Positions 54,392 through 64,000 of a stretch of 64,000 nt of DNA are shown piece after piece (within the stretch, counting starts at the first letter, position 1; each line of letters opens with the position of its first letter). The translations under genes were made by a program, and so were the position numbers. This DNA is from Lentinula raphanica. Its lineage: Eukaryota; Basidiomycota; Agaricomycetes; Agaricales; Omphalotaceae. The stretch lies in contig JANVFP010000002.1 in NCBI GenBank assembly GCA_027919835.1, positions 62,001-126,000 of the forward strand, given 5' to 3'. The notes under the pieces were generated by a model. It ran no database searches and was not told where the DNA came from. It saw only the letters and a list, made by a program, of their open reading frames with translations.

Positions 54392-56724
54392 ATGGTGAAC
54401 ATTACACCGGCCCCCACTGCTGGTAAAAAGAATCATGCTAAGAAAAGCACTGGTGGTAAAGCCCCCAGGAAGCCTCGCAAGTCAAACAAGTGGACAGCTC
54501 GAAAAGCCACTGGAGGCCCTGCCCCAAGGTTGTCTATTGGTGCCCCAGTCCCAGCCTCTGTCCCTCTTGCTCTTGAGAATGCTGTGATGAGCTCATCTGA
54601 CGTGGGCTCAGCGAGTTTGCCGATTTCTACCTCAGCAGAACATGTGAATGAGCCTGGCTCCGCGCCAGTTCCTTCCCCCGACACTTTGCGTCGATCTCGG
54701 CGCACAGGCAACGCGGCTGTGGCTAGGCTGACCTCTGTTACGGTTGAGGTGGATAAACCCTCGGAGAACACCGATATGGAGCTGGATAGTGACGGTCAAG
54801 ATGCCGAAGGCAATACAGACGAAAATGTAAGTATATGAACTTATCAAGGATGTGATACTAATCGCTTTGTAGCTTTGTGCTGGTTGCCAAGATGGGGGTA
54901 ACCTCTTGCACTGTGAAGGTTATCGCCTGGTTCAGAATGATCCTCGATACCATTGTGGTAGATTGGTTTGCTATGGACCACCAGGCAGCAAGAAATGCAT
55001 TGAATTGCATGAAGAGGCACTGAAGAATGTTGTGCCAGATAAGGCTATTGGGTTTGTACATCAGGAAAAATATTCTCATCTCTAGAGTCCCCAGAGATAC
55101 CCCCCAATTCCTAGGTAGTCTCAGAGAGCCTAGAGTATCTGGGTTCTTTGAGGCTTCTAAAAATTCTCTGGGTGCTTTCTGGTGCTTTCTAGTGCTTTCT
55201 GGTGCTTTCAGATGCTTTCAGGATCTTTCAGGATCTCTAGGATGTTTTTTGATCTTTCAAAGTTCACAAAAATCTCTGAGCAGCCTAGGAATTGGGGGGT
55301 ATCTCTGGGTACTCTAGAGATGAGAATATTTTTCCTGATGTATGTCCGCCTTGCTGGGAATACTTGCATCGAGGCTCACAGTACAATGTAGCATATAAGG
55401 TAATGCTGTTATTTCTTCACAGTACCCAGTTTTCATGGTTTTACCAGGGATTTTTCAAAAGAGATGACGCAAGCCCCGTCACCTCTGCAGTGAAGATGGT
55501 TCACTCTGCCCGTGCGAGCTTCTTCTCGAAATTGGAGTTGGTGCCTATGGCAATAATCTCTATCGCATTAGAGGGAATGGCCACCGAACCTTTTTCGATG
55601 ACTTTGATTGAGGTTCAAGGCTACTATCTGACTACTCCGGTGCCTTGTATTCATGCTTCCCTTACATTCGACCTCTCTCAGGGAAAGTGGGAACAGTATG
55701 ACTCCGATTTTGCAAACATGTTTGCATTGTTAAAGCAGTAAGGCATATTCCAAGTGTAGCCGGTACATCTAAACCAAATATTCTGCAGACACAACATCAA
55801 ACGTATCGTAGTCTTTTTGACAACTCATTCGACCCCCAATGGAGACTTGCACTTCATTCCAAACATGGGGGGAGCTGCTCCTACATCGGAGGTAAGTGTA
55901 GACATTGAATTCGCTACAGGTTAGATCAAACTCAATATCCATGTAGGTACTAGATACTATCTTTCCGGCTGAGTTTCGGGCATTTATTCAGCCCAGTCAC
56001 ATTGACTCCATGCTTTTCATCCTCTCGTGTGGAGGTCTTTATATGCAGGAGGAATCATACAACTACTTTACTGAACAGATCCGGGGGTAAGTATCACGTT
56101 AGTTCTGGTTTCAGCTAACATTAATTATATCTATGCAGACATATCTTCGAACGCATCATAGCCTTTCCAGCACGTGATCTTCAACCTCTTCAGGCTGCTC
56201 GATGGTGCCAGGATTTTGTACGCCGTATATTGCTTCAGCATGAAAGCATCCAATACGCACTCCAGCGCATCTGTGATGCAAATCCATCAGTTGGTGCACA
56301 TACTAATGTGATCATCTGGCATTACTTCCCGACCCACCCCATCTCCATCAATGAGCGGCAAACTCTCCTTACCCAAAAGATCATTTGGTGCCACTCATGG
56401 TTGGCTCCTTATGGTATGCGTATTACGGAAGCTCAGTGTCCTCATTGCGGCTGCCTCAGGACTAGTAAAACCAGTTCTTACACTACGCTCACCAATCGAA
56501 ATGGCGAAAAGTTCCTGGTGATAAAATGCACCGCAAAACGTGAACCACCGTTATTTGGTCCCCATGGTGGAGCAGTACCACAGACAATTCCTCCCCCTTG
56601 TAATTCGGTACTGATACCCCTTGTTGGTTCCTATGCCTCTACCTCTCTTGGGAGCAAGAGTGGGAATTGGGAAATTGTAGACTATCAGTGGGCTCGAGCA
56701 GAGGGTCTCTATTCATATAGCTAG
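54392..56724 (+). pseudogene. PHD-finger gene disrupted by a MITE
   Basis: The start at 54392 (MVNITPAPTAGKK) gives a basic, low-complexity N-terminus. After the intron at about 54827-54872 a PHD-like finger begins: LCAGCQDGGNLLHCEG, then RYHCGRLVCYG. The finger's last pair, CPPC, lies beyond 55341, because a 282-bp MITE (55059-55340) interrupts the exon and introduces stop codons. If the MITE and one TA are ignored the frame is continuous. Downstream exons encode SARASFFSKLELVPMAIISI, VVFLTTHSTPNGDLHFIPNM, SMLFILSCGGLYMQEESYNY and a Cys-rich block (CPHCGCLRTSKTS), ending at 56722-56724. The downstream family is unrecognised but similar long proteins recur in basidiomycetes. Probably inactive as it stands unless the MITE is spliced out. 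Confidence 0.7.
55059..55340. mobile_element. MITE, 282 bp, TA target duplication
   Basis: TIRs of about 57 bp start CATCAGGAAAAATATTCTC and are inverted at the right end with one mismatch. TA flanks both ends (55057-55058 and 55341-55342), as for Tc1/mariner-derived MITEs. The interior has short tandem copies of GGTGCTTTCT. It sits in the PHD-finger exon. Confidence 0.88.
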
Positions 56725-56771
56725 ATTGCTTTGCTTTTCTTGATATTCAAAGTATATGATAAAGTATATGA

Positions 56772-59700
56772 TCAAATTGGCAATGTCAAATTTACAGAAC
56801 CCGATCCTTGAGCCTTCTGAGCAATCACTTCAGCCTGATTGGCCACCTTACGATAACTTGCCTCTGCTTTGTGCACCATTTGTTCTGCACGTGTCACAGC
56901 TGCTACATCACTGCTTGAAATTTTTTGCAGATGAGTTACTGCCTTTTCAATGCGTTTATGAGCTTTGCTGAGTTTTTCATTTTGCATGTCAATCTGCTTG
57001 TCCTCTCGAGCCAACCTCTTCGATTCCCGCTTAGCTAGTTCGAGTAAGTTATCATCATTTACATGAATATTAGAAAACGAGAGTACCAACCCTTGCGCCA
57101 CATACTCATTGATGTACTATGAAGCCCATCGGTTGGAGTATTGCTTGAGTATATGCCTGTAGCCATATATGTCTATAGACAGTATTTGATGCAATCAGCA
57201 ACACACAAATTATCAGGAATAGTTACTGATACCTGGGCAGATGTCAGACGCAATTGATCAACATATTCAGCCTTTTCCACTCCACTGGTCAATGAACACC
57301 CAACCCCTTCGAGATAAGAGTTCCAGTGGGCACTTTCAACAAGGTCAGTAGTGGCAGGGCCGGCTTTCCATATGTCAAGAGGTATGAAACTTTTCTCCTG
57401 GCACATCCCTGGAAATGCGAATTTGCTTGATATTTTATCCAGGATCCAATCTAGAGTTTGCGAGATTATCCTGGATCAATATAATGGACCACACAACATA
57501 CCTTTTCCTGCTTTGCTGCTCTGCTCAATCTCCTGTATGGTCCTCTCCCAGTCTGGATGCTTAATGCACATCAAGCTTCGCATTTTGACTTTGATATGTT
57601 CAGGCACTTTGGATTTTGCTATATTTCGGTTGATATGGGCAGTACAGAGCCGTGCAATTCGGTGAAGATGGTCATAGGGTTCGAGTTGATGCAGATATCG
57701 GTCCGGTTCATGGAGATCTTTTTTGGAGCGCGGAAGTCTGGAAGCCAACTCATGAAGGTACAATGCCATTCCTACACCACATCGATCAGTCATTCTTCTT
57801 TGCAACAGGAACATATCAAGGCATACCTTTTGCAGGCCCTCGACCTTGATCAATAGCCCAGTGAAGAATTCCAGACCTATCTTGCAACGAATTTGCATGT
57901 AGATGTCTAAATGAAAGCCAGTGACCAGTATCCTTGTGAACAATGTCATCCAGACGCCTAAAGAAAATGAGATGTGCTGCAGCAGATTCTCGAGTCATAT
58001 AAGCCCGGCAAAAAACAATCGCTAAAGGTAATGTGTTTCGAGACCCTCACAGTTAAAATTCAATTTATATATGTACTCACTGGTTTTACTTTGCTCATCC
58101 CATCCAACGAGCTCAAGTTCTTTGAAACCAGCAACCCGTTTGTATGAGATATCACTTTGAATGAAGCGCGCTTTGAGTAGATCATGACTTCGTTGCGGGA
58201 ACATGCAGATTGCAATACGGAATTGACTGTCTTCTTCTTCATCATCTCCGTTGTCACCAGAAAGCATGTGTAAATTGGGGAGAGACAGTTCTTCCATTAG
58301 TCGGATATATCTCTCTCCCACAGGTCTTTCTTTATCCTGGAGCTCTTTGCGTCTCAATAAACCTTTGTTGAGGTCAACCACCTATTCAGCTATAAAGATC
58401 GGAACTTACCCTCCCATCCTGTTCTGACAGGAAAAACGTTATCTTGAACATGAGTGATGTATGCACGCAGGTGATCCATATTGTTAAGAGAGGGGTGCAC
58501 ATCGGAGAGTTGAGGCTGAGATATAAAAGGGACTTTTTGACGAATATAAGACAGAACGATTGGATGTCGAAGAAATCTTCGAGGGGTCATGTCAGCCAGC
58601 TCCCTTGCCATGGAGAATTCAAGAAGATCTAGTATTTCGGCACGTATGTTGGGGGGCGTTTTAGTTGATAGTGGAATGGGATGAGTATGTTCCCCACTGC
58701 AAACCACCAGAATCCGGGGACACATCTGGCGAAACTCTTCTAGAGGCTCATACACACGGAAGGTACTCCGACAACTGAGACTTTCCATCTCTGTCATAAG
58801 CATTGAGCCCTCCGAAGTACAATGCTGGATTGCTGATTGATTCTCAGTTATTGCTGTGAGACCTCGAATGCAAAAGTTGACTCACGACAATCAATCCTGA
58901 CTGTAGTATTATTCCGGACTGTACTACATGGAGCAAGGGGTCCGTAGCCATCATCCGATGCAGCTTTCTCCCAATGATATACATCATCCATGTCTCCGGT
59001 GCATAATGCTAAGAGATATTCAGAATGAAAGATATCATTTGCAAGTGAGAAATCGCAGAAATGATTCCTGGAGGTTTGCTTGTTAAAATGTTCGCAACTT
59101 AAGAAAATATTCGTGAGACAGATGGTGCTATGCCCAGGTGTATTTCTTACCAGAGATATGGCCGTTCATTTGACGTATACCTCAGTACAATTCTTCCTTC
59201 ACAGGTTGGCTTAGGCTGATGACCCCTCTTTTTCTTCCGAGGGCTGGCATGAACTGCGTTGTAGTGATCAAGTTCATGGTCTGTGTAGTGAGTAGTTTGC
59301 TGAAGCTCCCGTCCGCATCCATTATCTCGGAGATATGCCCAATAATTTAGGGTCTTTTCTAATAGATCACGGTCGAGTGAAGTAGTCCTTTCCCGCTGCT
59401 CGCATTCAAGATCAAATGTGCGTTGATCACGAGAGCCTGAAGTATGTGTCTGCTCTTTGAGAGATGATGCGAGGTAGGGACATATCTTTACTCCCTGACC
59501 TGAATCATACAGTCAGTTGTAGACATATACCAGTTAAACAAATCAGATTCGAGCGCACAAGTAGAGTAAAGTACATTGCATGGTACTTTTTCACCATCGG
59601 AGTTAACCAGAACATCAGTATAGACATTTCGAGTAAGGCCTCGGGGTTCTCCAAGAGAATATGCAAAGGACCGAGAAGGTGATATCCATGCTTGAGTATT

Positions 59701-60394
59701 GTCCATATCGAAAAGATGTCCAATGGCCTTTCCATCTGCTGCTGTCTTTGGAAACTCAATCTTGGTATTCTGCGTGTAATGATAGAGTTCTTCCACAGTA
59801 GTCTGTCGATTGATCTTGACATTGCGAGTTTTGGATATAGCCAAAGGAGTCTGCGAGGGATCGTCAGTTCCAGAGACAATACTGGGGAGAGGGTTGAGGA
59901 GCTGATCCCAAGGCAGCATGGCAATAGTGTTGCCTTCGAAAACATTCAACACAATCTACTCATTTTATAAAACTTCAGTTCTTTACGAAGTCAGAGCCTG
60001 AAAACTCCTTGGATTCACTTACAAAGCCCATTGACACTGTTCTTCAAAGCCTAGATGTTTGCGCTTACAGGTTTCAAAAGCATCCTTTACATCACAATGC
60101 CACTAAGTTTGAAAGCTAGTTACCGTTTCTTCTTGAAACTCGAAATAAGAATTTGCTGTCGAAGATGACGGGACGTTCTGACTCAAGTTCCCTGACAGGA
60201 AAGAAGTCAGCATCTTTTGAACGCTTATAAGGTGCAGGCAAGAAGCTGAGTGGAAAACTAACCCCTTCAACATTCATTTTCCCCGCTAAGCTCTCATCAG
60301 TTTTGTCCAGTTCTGTCAAATTGGATTTGCCATGTAGCAATCAAGGTGCGTAACGGGCATTGGATTGATAATTTCTTTACTTACCTATGGTCAT
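56772..60394 (-). CDS. Putative MULE-type DDE transposase with GCM/WRKY-like zinc motif
   Basis: Minus strand, ATG 60392-60394, then exons joined as ELDKTDESLAGKMNVEG. The N-terminal half has FPVRELESERPVIFDSKFLF, HYTDHELDHYNAVHASPRKK and CEGRIVLRYTSNERPYLW. A C..HTH motif (RILVVCSGEHTHPIPLS) resembles WRKY-GCM1 fingers of Mutator-like transposases. The probable catalytic part includes FIQSDISYKRVAGFKELELV (first Asp) and LHWAIDQGRGPAKGL (second Asp), then LCTAHINRNIAKSKVPEHIK and PATTDLVESAHWNSYLEGVG. The tail is a coiled coil ending near 56772. The blocks keep frame over many introns. The MULE label is inferred from these motifs plus the 9-bp target duplication; it might instead belong to a related DDE family. 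Confidence 0.6.
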
Positions 60395-60625
60395 TATGTA
60401 GAGACTTTGCAAATCGATGTGGTGGTCCGCGGACTCAGAGATGAACTAGTTTGGTCACGTAGTAGTCACATAGGTTGTACAAATAGTCACTCAGTCCGTA
60501 GATAGTAGGATCTCCGGCCTGGGCTCCGGTAGCTTCCGACCGGGGCCTTGATCCGGATCTTCCGGAACCTTATCGAGTTATAACAATCGAACCCCGACTC
60601 GCGATAGCGGATGGGAAGGAGTCTG

Positions 60626-60634
60626 GGTTCAGAG
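60626..60634. repeat. Target-site duplication, right copy (outer element)
   Basis: GGTTCAGAG, identical to 25102-25110. The sequence to its right is therefore the original upstream neighbour of the NAXE gene. Confidence 0.85.
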
Positions 60635-60989
60635 GAAGAAAGTAGTAATTTGACGAACTAAATGACATCAGCCGCGGCATTTATCAACGAATTGTAGTCA
60701 CGTTCATCAACAACCTTCGACCTCTATATGTATAGGCATGCAGGTGCAAATCCATTAGAGGCTTTTATCTCTGCTTGATTATCGCAACTTGGAGTCTTTC
60801 TGTCCGCCGCTGGAGATAGGGTATACGCTACAATCTCCGAGATTGCTGTGTTTGTGCACGTGTGGTAAGACATTGACAACTTCAACGTTTCAAACTCTAA
60901 CCTCTATGCCCATCTCTCTCCACTAATCGATCTTTGAACTTGTCAGGCATCTCTTGAACTCCATATACAAGTCCCTACAGTCTCCCAAG
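60635..60989. promoter_or_regulatory. Ancestral divergent promoter region (NAXE / secreted protein)
   Basis: About 355 bp upstream of the secreted-protein gene. Removal of the 35.5-kb element would place this directly 5' of NAXE, so it was probably the shared promoter of both genes. It still serves the right-hand gene. Confidence 0.6.
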
Positions 60990-62038
60990 ATGCTCACCCT
61001 TATCTTCATACCTCTTTTCTTTTCGATCTTCTCGGACTGCGCTCAAAGCTCACCTCTACGCTCGAGCGATGAAAGCCCACGCAAGTGGAACTGGAATTGG
61101 GTTTCAACTTCAAAGACGCAGGCACCCTTAGGATTCAAGGTTACTACAACAGATATGTCAGTGGTGGACTCAGAGATAGATATAACAAGGGGATGGGTGG
61201 ATCCAAGGATACTTGGTGGGCGATTGCTGGATGTAAGCAATTCCCTCCTTGTCTCAGCTCTACAAATACTGAATAATCACTTCCGCAGTTCACCACTCGT
61301 CGCAAAGGCGAACCTCTGAATATTATCATATCTGGCAAATCAGATCCCTACATTCTTTCTGAGACTGGTTTCTCAAACTATGTCAAGCAAGTCTCCTCTC
61401 CCTCTCCAGGCTCTCCCTAAGTAATTCCTTCAATCAATCCTTCCTGATATAGGTCTCTTGGCTTTTCGAGCGAGTGTTTTGGCATCCACTATGGCAACGT
61501 ACATCAAGCGGACCTTGGAGATGGTAACGAGAGGCAAGATGAGCAGGTGCTTGCAAGGCAATACTACTTCACAAGACCTGGTGGCCCCATTTTTGGAACT
61601 TGCTGGGAAAGTCTAGCTGGTGCGTTCTCCGTACACTGCAGTTGTTCATCATCTTCATATCCGTCATCTCAGGTGGCAATCACTTTCGCGCATGGAAACA
61701 GAACGGCTCCATGGCCGATTCTGGTGCATGGTTTTTAGGTGCATCTAAGGAAGAGGTCGGTCCTCCCCTTCTCCCTGTTCTTTGATTGGATTCCACAATA
61801 CTCACACTGTCGATCATAGAACTCTGGAAAGAACCATATGATCATCCCTAACGGTTATAACATCGGCCGTGATTTCCTTGTCGCTCAGGCCGTCTGTACA
61901 CCGACTCACTGGAATTCCCTCTGGTGGCAAACAGAGGTAGAATGGGTCAAAGGTCTTCTCGAACCAGGGAACGACGGTGTGAACCATGGCATCGAGCAGG
62001 ACGGATTTGTAGCAGTGCTCACTGTTACGCGTGTGTAG
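60990..62038 (+). CDS. Conserved secreted protein of Agaricomycetes (unknown function)
   Basis: ATG 60990 opens a signal peptide (MLTLIFIPLFFSIFSDCAQS). Exons then encode a block with DTWWAI, FTTRRKGEPLNIIISGKSDP, YILSETGFSNYVKSLGFSSE with CFGIHYGNVHQADLGDG, ARQYYFTRPGGPIFGTCWES, GNHFRAWKQNGSMADSGAWF, EENSGKNHMIIPNGYNIGRD, WNSLWWQTEVEWVKGLLEPG and a C-terminal VLTVTRV before TAG 62036-62038. I recognise the pattern (GTCWESLAGGNHFR and KNHMIIPNGYN) as a widespread secreted protein family in mushroom genomes with no known activity. About six introns; two that would read through in the track are removed at about 61619-61672 and 61753-61821. Confidence 0.75.
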
Positions 62039-62424
62039 GCTATAGGGCTGCGAGGACTCCGTTTTCACTTCTACTCGGTCTGCTTTTTTTATCACCTCAG
62101 ACTATCTTTATGACTTTGCAGGTCCTCTGCTTGCTACGCCCCTTACGATTGTACTGATTAATTCCTTCTCTATCCTGGTCAATCCTTTGTATATTATTCG
62201 CCACATGTTGTATGTATGCTTTCCGGTCATTAGATCTAGACACTCTACTTTATTCTCGCTCTCGCAGAGCCTCTGGAGCATAGACTAAAAGGATGAGCGT
62301 GTTCGTTTCCGAGCCAAGCACGAGTCATTTGTTCATGCTTATCTACTACTGACCTTGCATAGCAGACTTATCATACACTCGCAGCAGTCTCCCCAATCCC
62401 AACCCAATCCCAACACCATACAGC

Positions 62425-63166
62425 TCATTTAGCCTCAAACACAACACCCCCCTTCGCATTATAAATCACCCCCTTCCCAGGTCCCTTCACCGTCCCCTTA
62501 CACGTCCCCTCACACACGCTCTCCACAAACGTGAAATCCGCCTCGGTCGGGACCAACTTGTGCGACGAAAACGAGTTCCTAAACCCGACCGTGATCGCTC
62601 CGGTTATCCCCAGTTTGGACTTGGCCGCAACAAGCAGGCTCTTCACAGCCGACTTGACTGCTCGCTGGACTTGGAAGTGTTTCGTGGTGCCGGCGGTGGG
62701 GAAGGTGACCATGATCTCGGTGAGTTGAGGAGGTTTAGGTGGTTTCGGATTAGGGGAGGGAGTTTCCTTTTCCTTTGTTGTCTCCTTTTCGGATTCTTCC
62801 GTGGGCTCCTTCTCCTTCTCCGTCGAAGTCCCCGAGTCCTTTTCTTTTTCTCTCGGACCCAGGGTACTGTCGAGGATAGCAGGGGCTCTTTGGGATATGC
62901 TCGTACTTCCCAGAGAGCTACGGCTTCCTGGAGGAGGAGGGACGGCGGCAGCCAATGACATTGTGCTAGAGTCTTCGGAAGCAGAGGAAGAACGAGCTTC
63001 CAGTCTGTCAATGCCCTAGAATCAAGGGAACGGGTCACCGAGTCGTCAGCGCGTCAGCTAAGTTATACCTTCAATCGTTGTCGGGTCCGTCACTCACGTA
63101 TAACGGGGATGCATATGCTGCGTAGGCAAGACTGAGGACGAGGCATAAAGCGGAATTGATATGCAT
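62425..63166 (-). CDS. Small secreted Lys/Glu-rich protein
   Basis: Minus strand, two exons: 63098-63166 and 62425-63015 (TGA 62425-62427). Exon 1 encodes a signal peptide (MHINSALCLVLSLAYAAYAS). Exon 2 begins GIDRLEARSSS and contains a charged low-complexity tract (EKEKEPTEESEKETTKEKET), then PSPNPKPPKPPQLTEIMVTF and a folded-looking C-terminus with VQRAVKSAVKSLLVAAKSKL, GITGAITVGFRNSF and a Cys pair in CEGTCKGTVKGPGKG. The spliced signal peptide would be missed if the start were placed at 62961. The family is unrecognised; it could be a wall-associated or effector-like protein. Confidence 0.65.
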
Positions 63167-63771
63167 GATAGTAAATGGAGAAGGTATGTAGGTGATTGCA
63201 GAATCTATCTGTCTGATGAGTGATGAGTTTGTAGTGACGACACTCTCTTTGACCAGCAAAGGAGCGCGTAGAGTAAGTATGAGACCGGGCTGGGGAGGGG
63301 GTATGATTTCGACGTCTCTTATATGCAGAGACTCCAGCTGTGTGATAAACCCCCTCACTCGGTTCCGCGGTAAGAGTTATGTTGTGGTTCAGTAAAATGA
63401 ACTCTGTGTTCGTCCAAGAAGGAAGGTTCGGATTCGGAGTTGATTTTCATTCATCTGAGTCTTGCCGCAGTCCTATGCTAGTCCTGTGTTTCAGAGATTG
63501 TTTTGTAGAAAACAATTGATATCCATTACATGTTGGAAAGGAAAGTTTTGAGAGAACCAAAATCACATACTTACTAGATGGGCAGCCTGCAGGCCAAGCA
63601 ATGAGCATCTGCCATCCCTTTGATTAAAATGTTGGCAGTGGTATGAATGAATGAATGAATGAATAATACACGGCTCCACTAACAGTGGGGTCCCAAATAG
63701 GAACAGGTATGTACTTTTGAGAACTCATCCAACCCATCAATTGCCGTCCAAAAAACAAAAGCTTTGGCAGA
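63167..63771. other. Intergenic region with a (GAAT)n microsatellite
   Basis: About 600 bp without a gene. A run of GAAT repeats lies at about 63643-63664. The promoter of the secreted Lys/Glu-rich gene is at its left side. Confidence 0.6.
63748..63764 (-). terminator. RNA polymerase III terminator of the tRNA gene
   Basis: On the minus strand the bases just after the tRNA read a T-run (TTTTGTTTTTT), the usual Pol III stop signal. Confidence 0.7.
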
Positions 63772-63859
63772 TGCCTCCTAGCCGGATTGAACGACTGACC
63801 TTTGCATTGTAACCGTCGGCTTGTACAAGTGCAACGCTCTACCACTGAGCTAAGAAGGC
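63772..63859 (-). tRNA. tRNA-Thr (anticodon TGT) with an intron of about 16 nt
   Basis: On the minus strand the acceptor stem GCCTTCT pairs with AGGAGGC, the D arm reads GCTC-AGTGGTA-GAGC, the anticodon stem TTGCA pairs with TGCAA around a loop CTTGTA-A with TGT at positions 34-36, and the T arm is AGTCG-TTCAATC-CGGCT. About 16 extra bases sit one base after the anticodon, the standard position of a nuclear tRNA intron. The discriminator is A. Confidence 0.9.
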
Positions 63860-64000
63860 GATGCAAAGTATGAGACTTGACAGCATTATATCTGTCATTA
63901 CAATAGAGTGTACAATACAAATACACAAATCACCACTCCTTCTCCCAACCTAAACAAACCTAATATCCAATACTCCGAGACCGCCTATGGCCATGTCCGT
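63860..64000. other. Window end, no gene called
   Basis: Short flank 5' of the tRNA gene on its strand. No coding signal is visible. Confidence 0.4.

Larger units (their letters stand above)
25111..60625. mobile_element. Outermost Mutator-like element (MULE), 35.5 kb with nested insertions
   Basis: The left end CAGACTCCTTCCCATCCGC (25111-25129) is inverted at the right end (60607-60625). The homology resumes beyond the nested insertion with a 17-bp block, TTCGATTGTTATAACTC, at 47430-47446 and inverted at 60575-60591, so the TIR is at least about 50 bp. Identical 9-bp duplications (GGTTCAGAG) flank the ends; 9 bp is the usual MULE target length. Without the nested layer (25132-47415) the element is about 13 kb. 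It carries a putative MULE-type transposase (56772-60394), a TET/JBP-like dioxygenase, a zinc-knuckle/SIM protein and a PHD gene. The element call rests on TSD plus TIR; the MULE label also uses the transposase and is less certain. Confidence 0.82.

Noticed and set aside
25102..60634. A giant Starship-like or viral cargo element
   Set aside because: No tyrosine recombinase with DUF3435, no viral structural genes; nested DNA transposons explain all junctions.
62560..62958. Plus-strand frame of 132 codons
   Set aside because: Antisense of the secreted Lys/Glu-rich gene, with Arg- and Phe-rich artefact sequence.

Overview
The window is nuclear DNA of a filamentous basidiomycete, most likely an Agaricomycete (mushroom-forming fungus). 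Genes are broken by many short introns (about 45-80 nt, GT..AG with CTGAC/CTAAC-like branch sites), intergenic gaps are short, and the gene families (A1 and G1 acid proteases, S28 peptidase, BTB and MYND proteins, KDZ transposon, TET/JBP dioxygenase) are typical of that class. All gene models were made by eye from reading frames and splice sites.

Region 1 (1-25.1 kb) is ordinary gene-dense chromosome. It holds an arrestin-like gene (partial), a DHX33/Dhr2-type DEAH RNA helicase, two tandem A1 aspartic proteases, a BTB/POZ gene divergent from an LTO1 homologue, an S28 serine carboxypeptidase, a MYND-finger gene divergent from an AVL9 homologue, a G1 (eqolisin) glutamic protease and an NAD(P)H-hydrate epimerase (NAXE). 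Four extracellular-type acid proteases lie within 19 kb.

Region 2 (25,102-60,634) is one nested transposon stack whose layers can be read from target-site duplications and terminal inverted repeats. (i) A Mutator-like element, 25,111-60,625, with 9-bp duplications GGTTCAGAG. (ii) In its left TIR, a non-autonomous TIR element, 25,132-47,415, at a TA site. (iii) In the left arm of that, a hAT element, 25,263-47,062, with 8-bp duplications TAAATTGT and an apparently intact BED-finger transposase. (iv) Inside the hAT, a KDZ element of about 10.8 kb (26,971-37,795, inverted repeats about 145 bp) carrying a transposase and four other genes, plus a 2.7-kb near-perfect palindrome (41,226-43,895). The outermost element also carries a TET/JBP-like dioxygenase, a protein with two zinc knuckles and several SUMO-interaction-like motifs, and a PHD-finger gene broken by a 282-bp MITE.

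The outer element landed 3 bp upstream of the NAXE start codon and separated that gene by 35.5 kb from its original promoter, now at 60.6-61 kb. Region 3 (60.6-64 kb) is ordinary chromosome again: a secreted basidiomycete protein, a small lysine-rich secreted protein and a tRNA-Thr(TGT) with a short intron.

The most unusual non-coding signal is a 1.7-kb stretch (38,020-39,718) in the hAT interior with ten pairs of GATC spaced exactly five bases apart, next to a cluster of GGAAAC hexamers. Both look like protein-binding arrays rather than genes.
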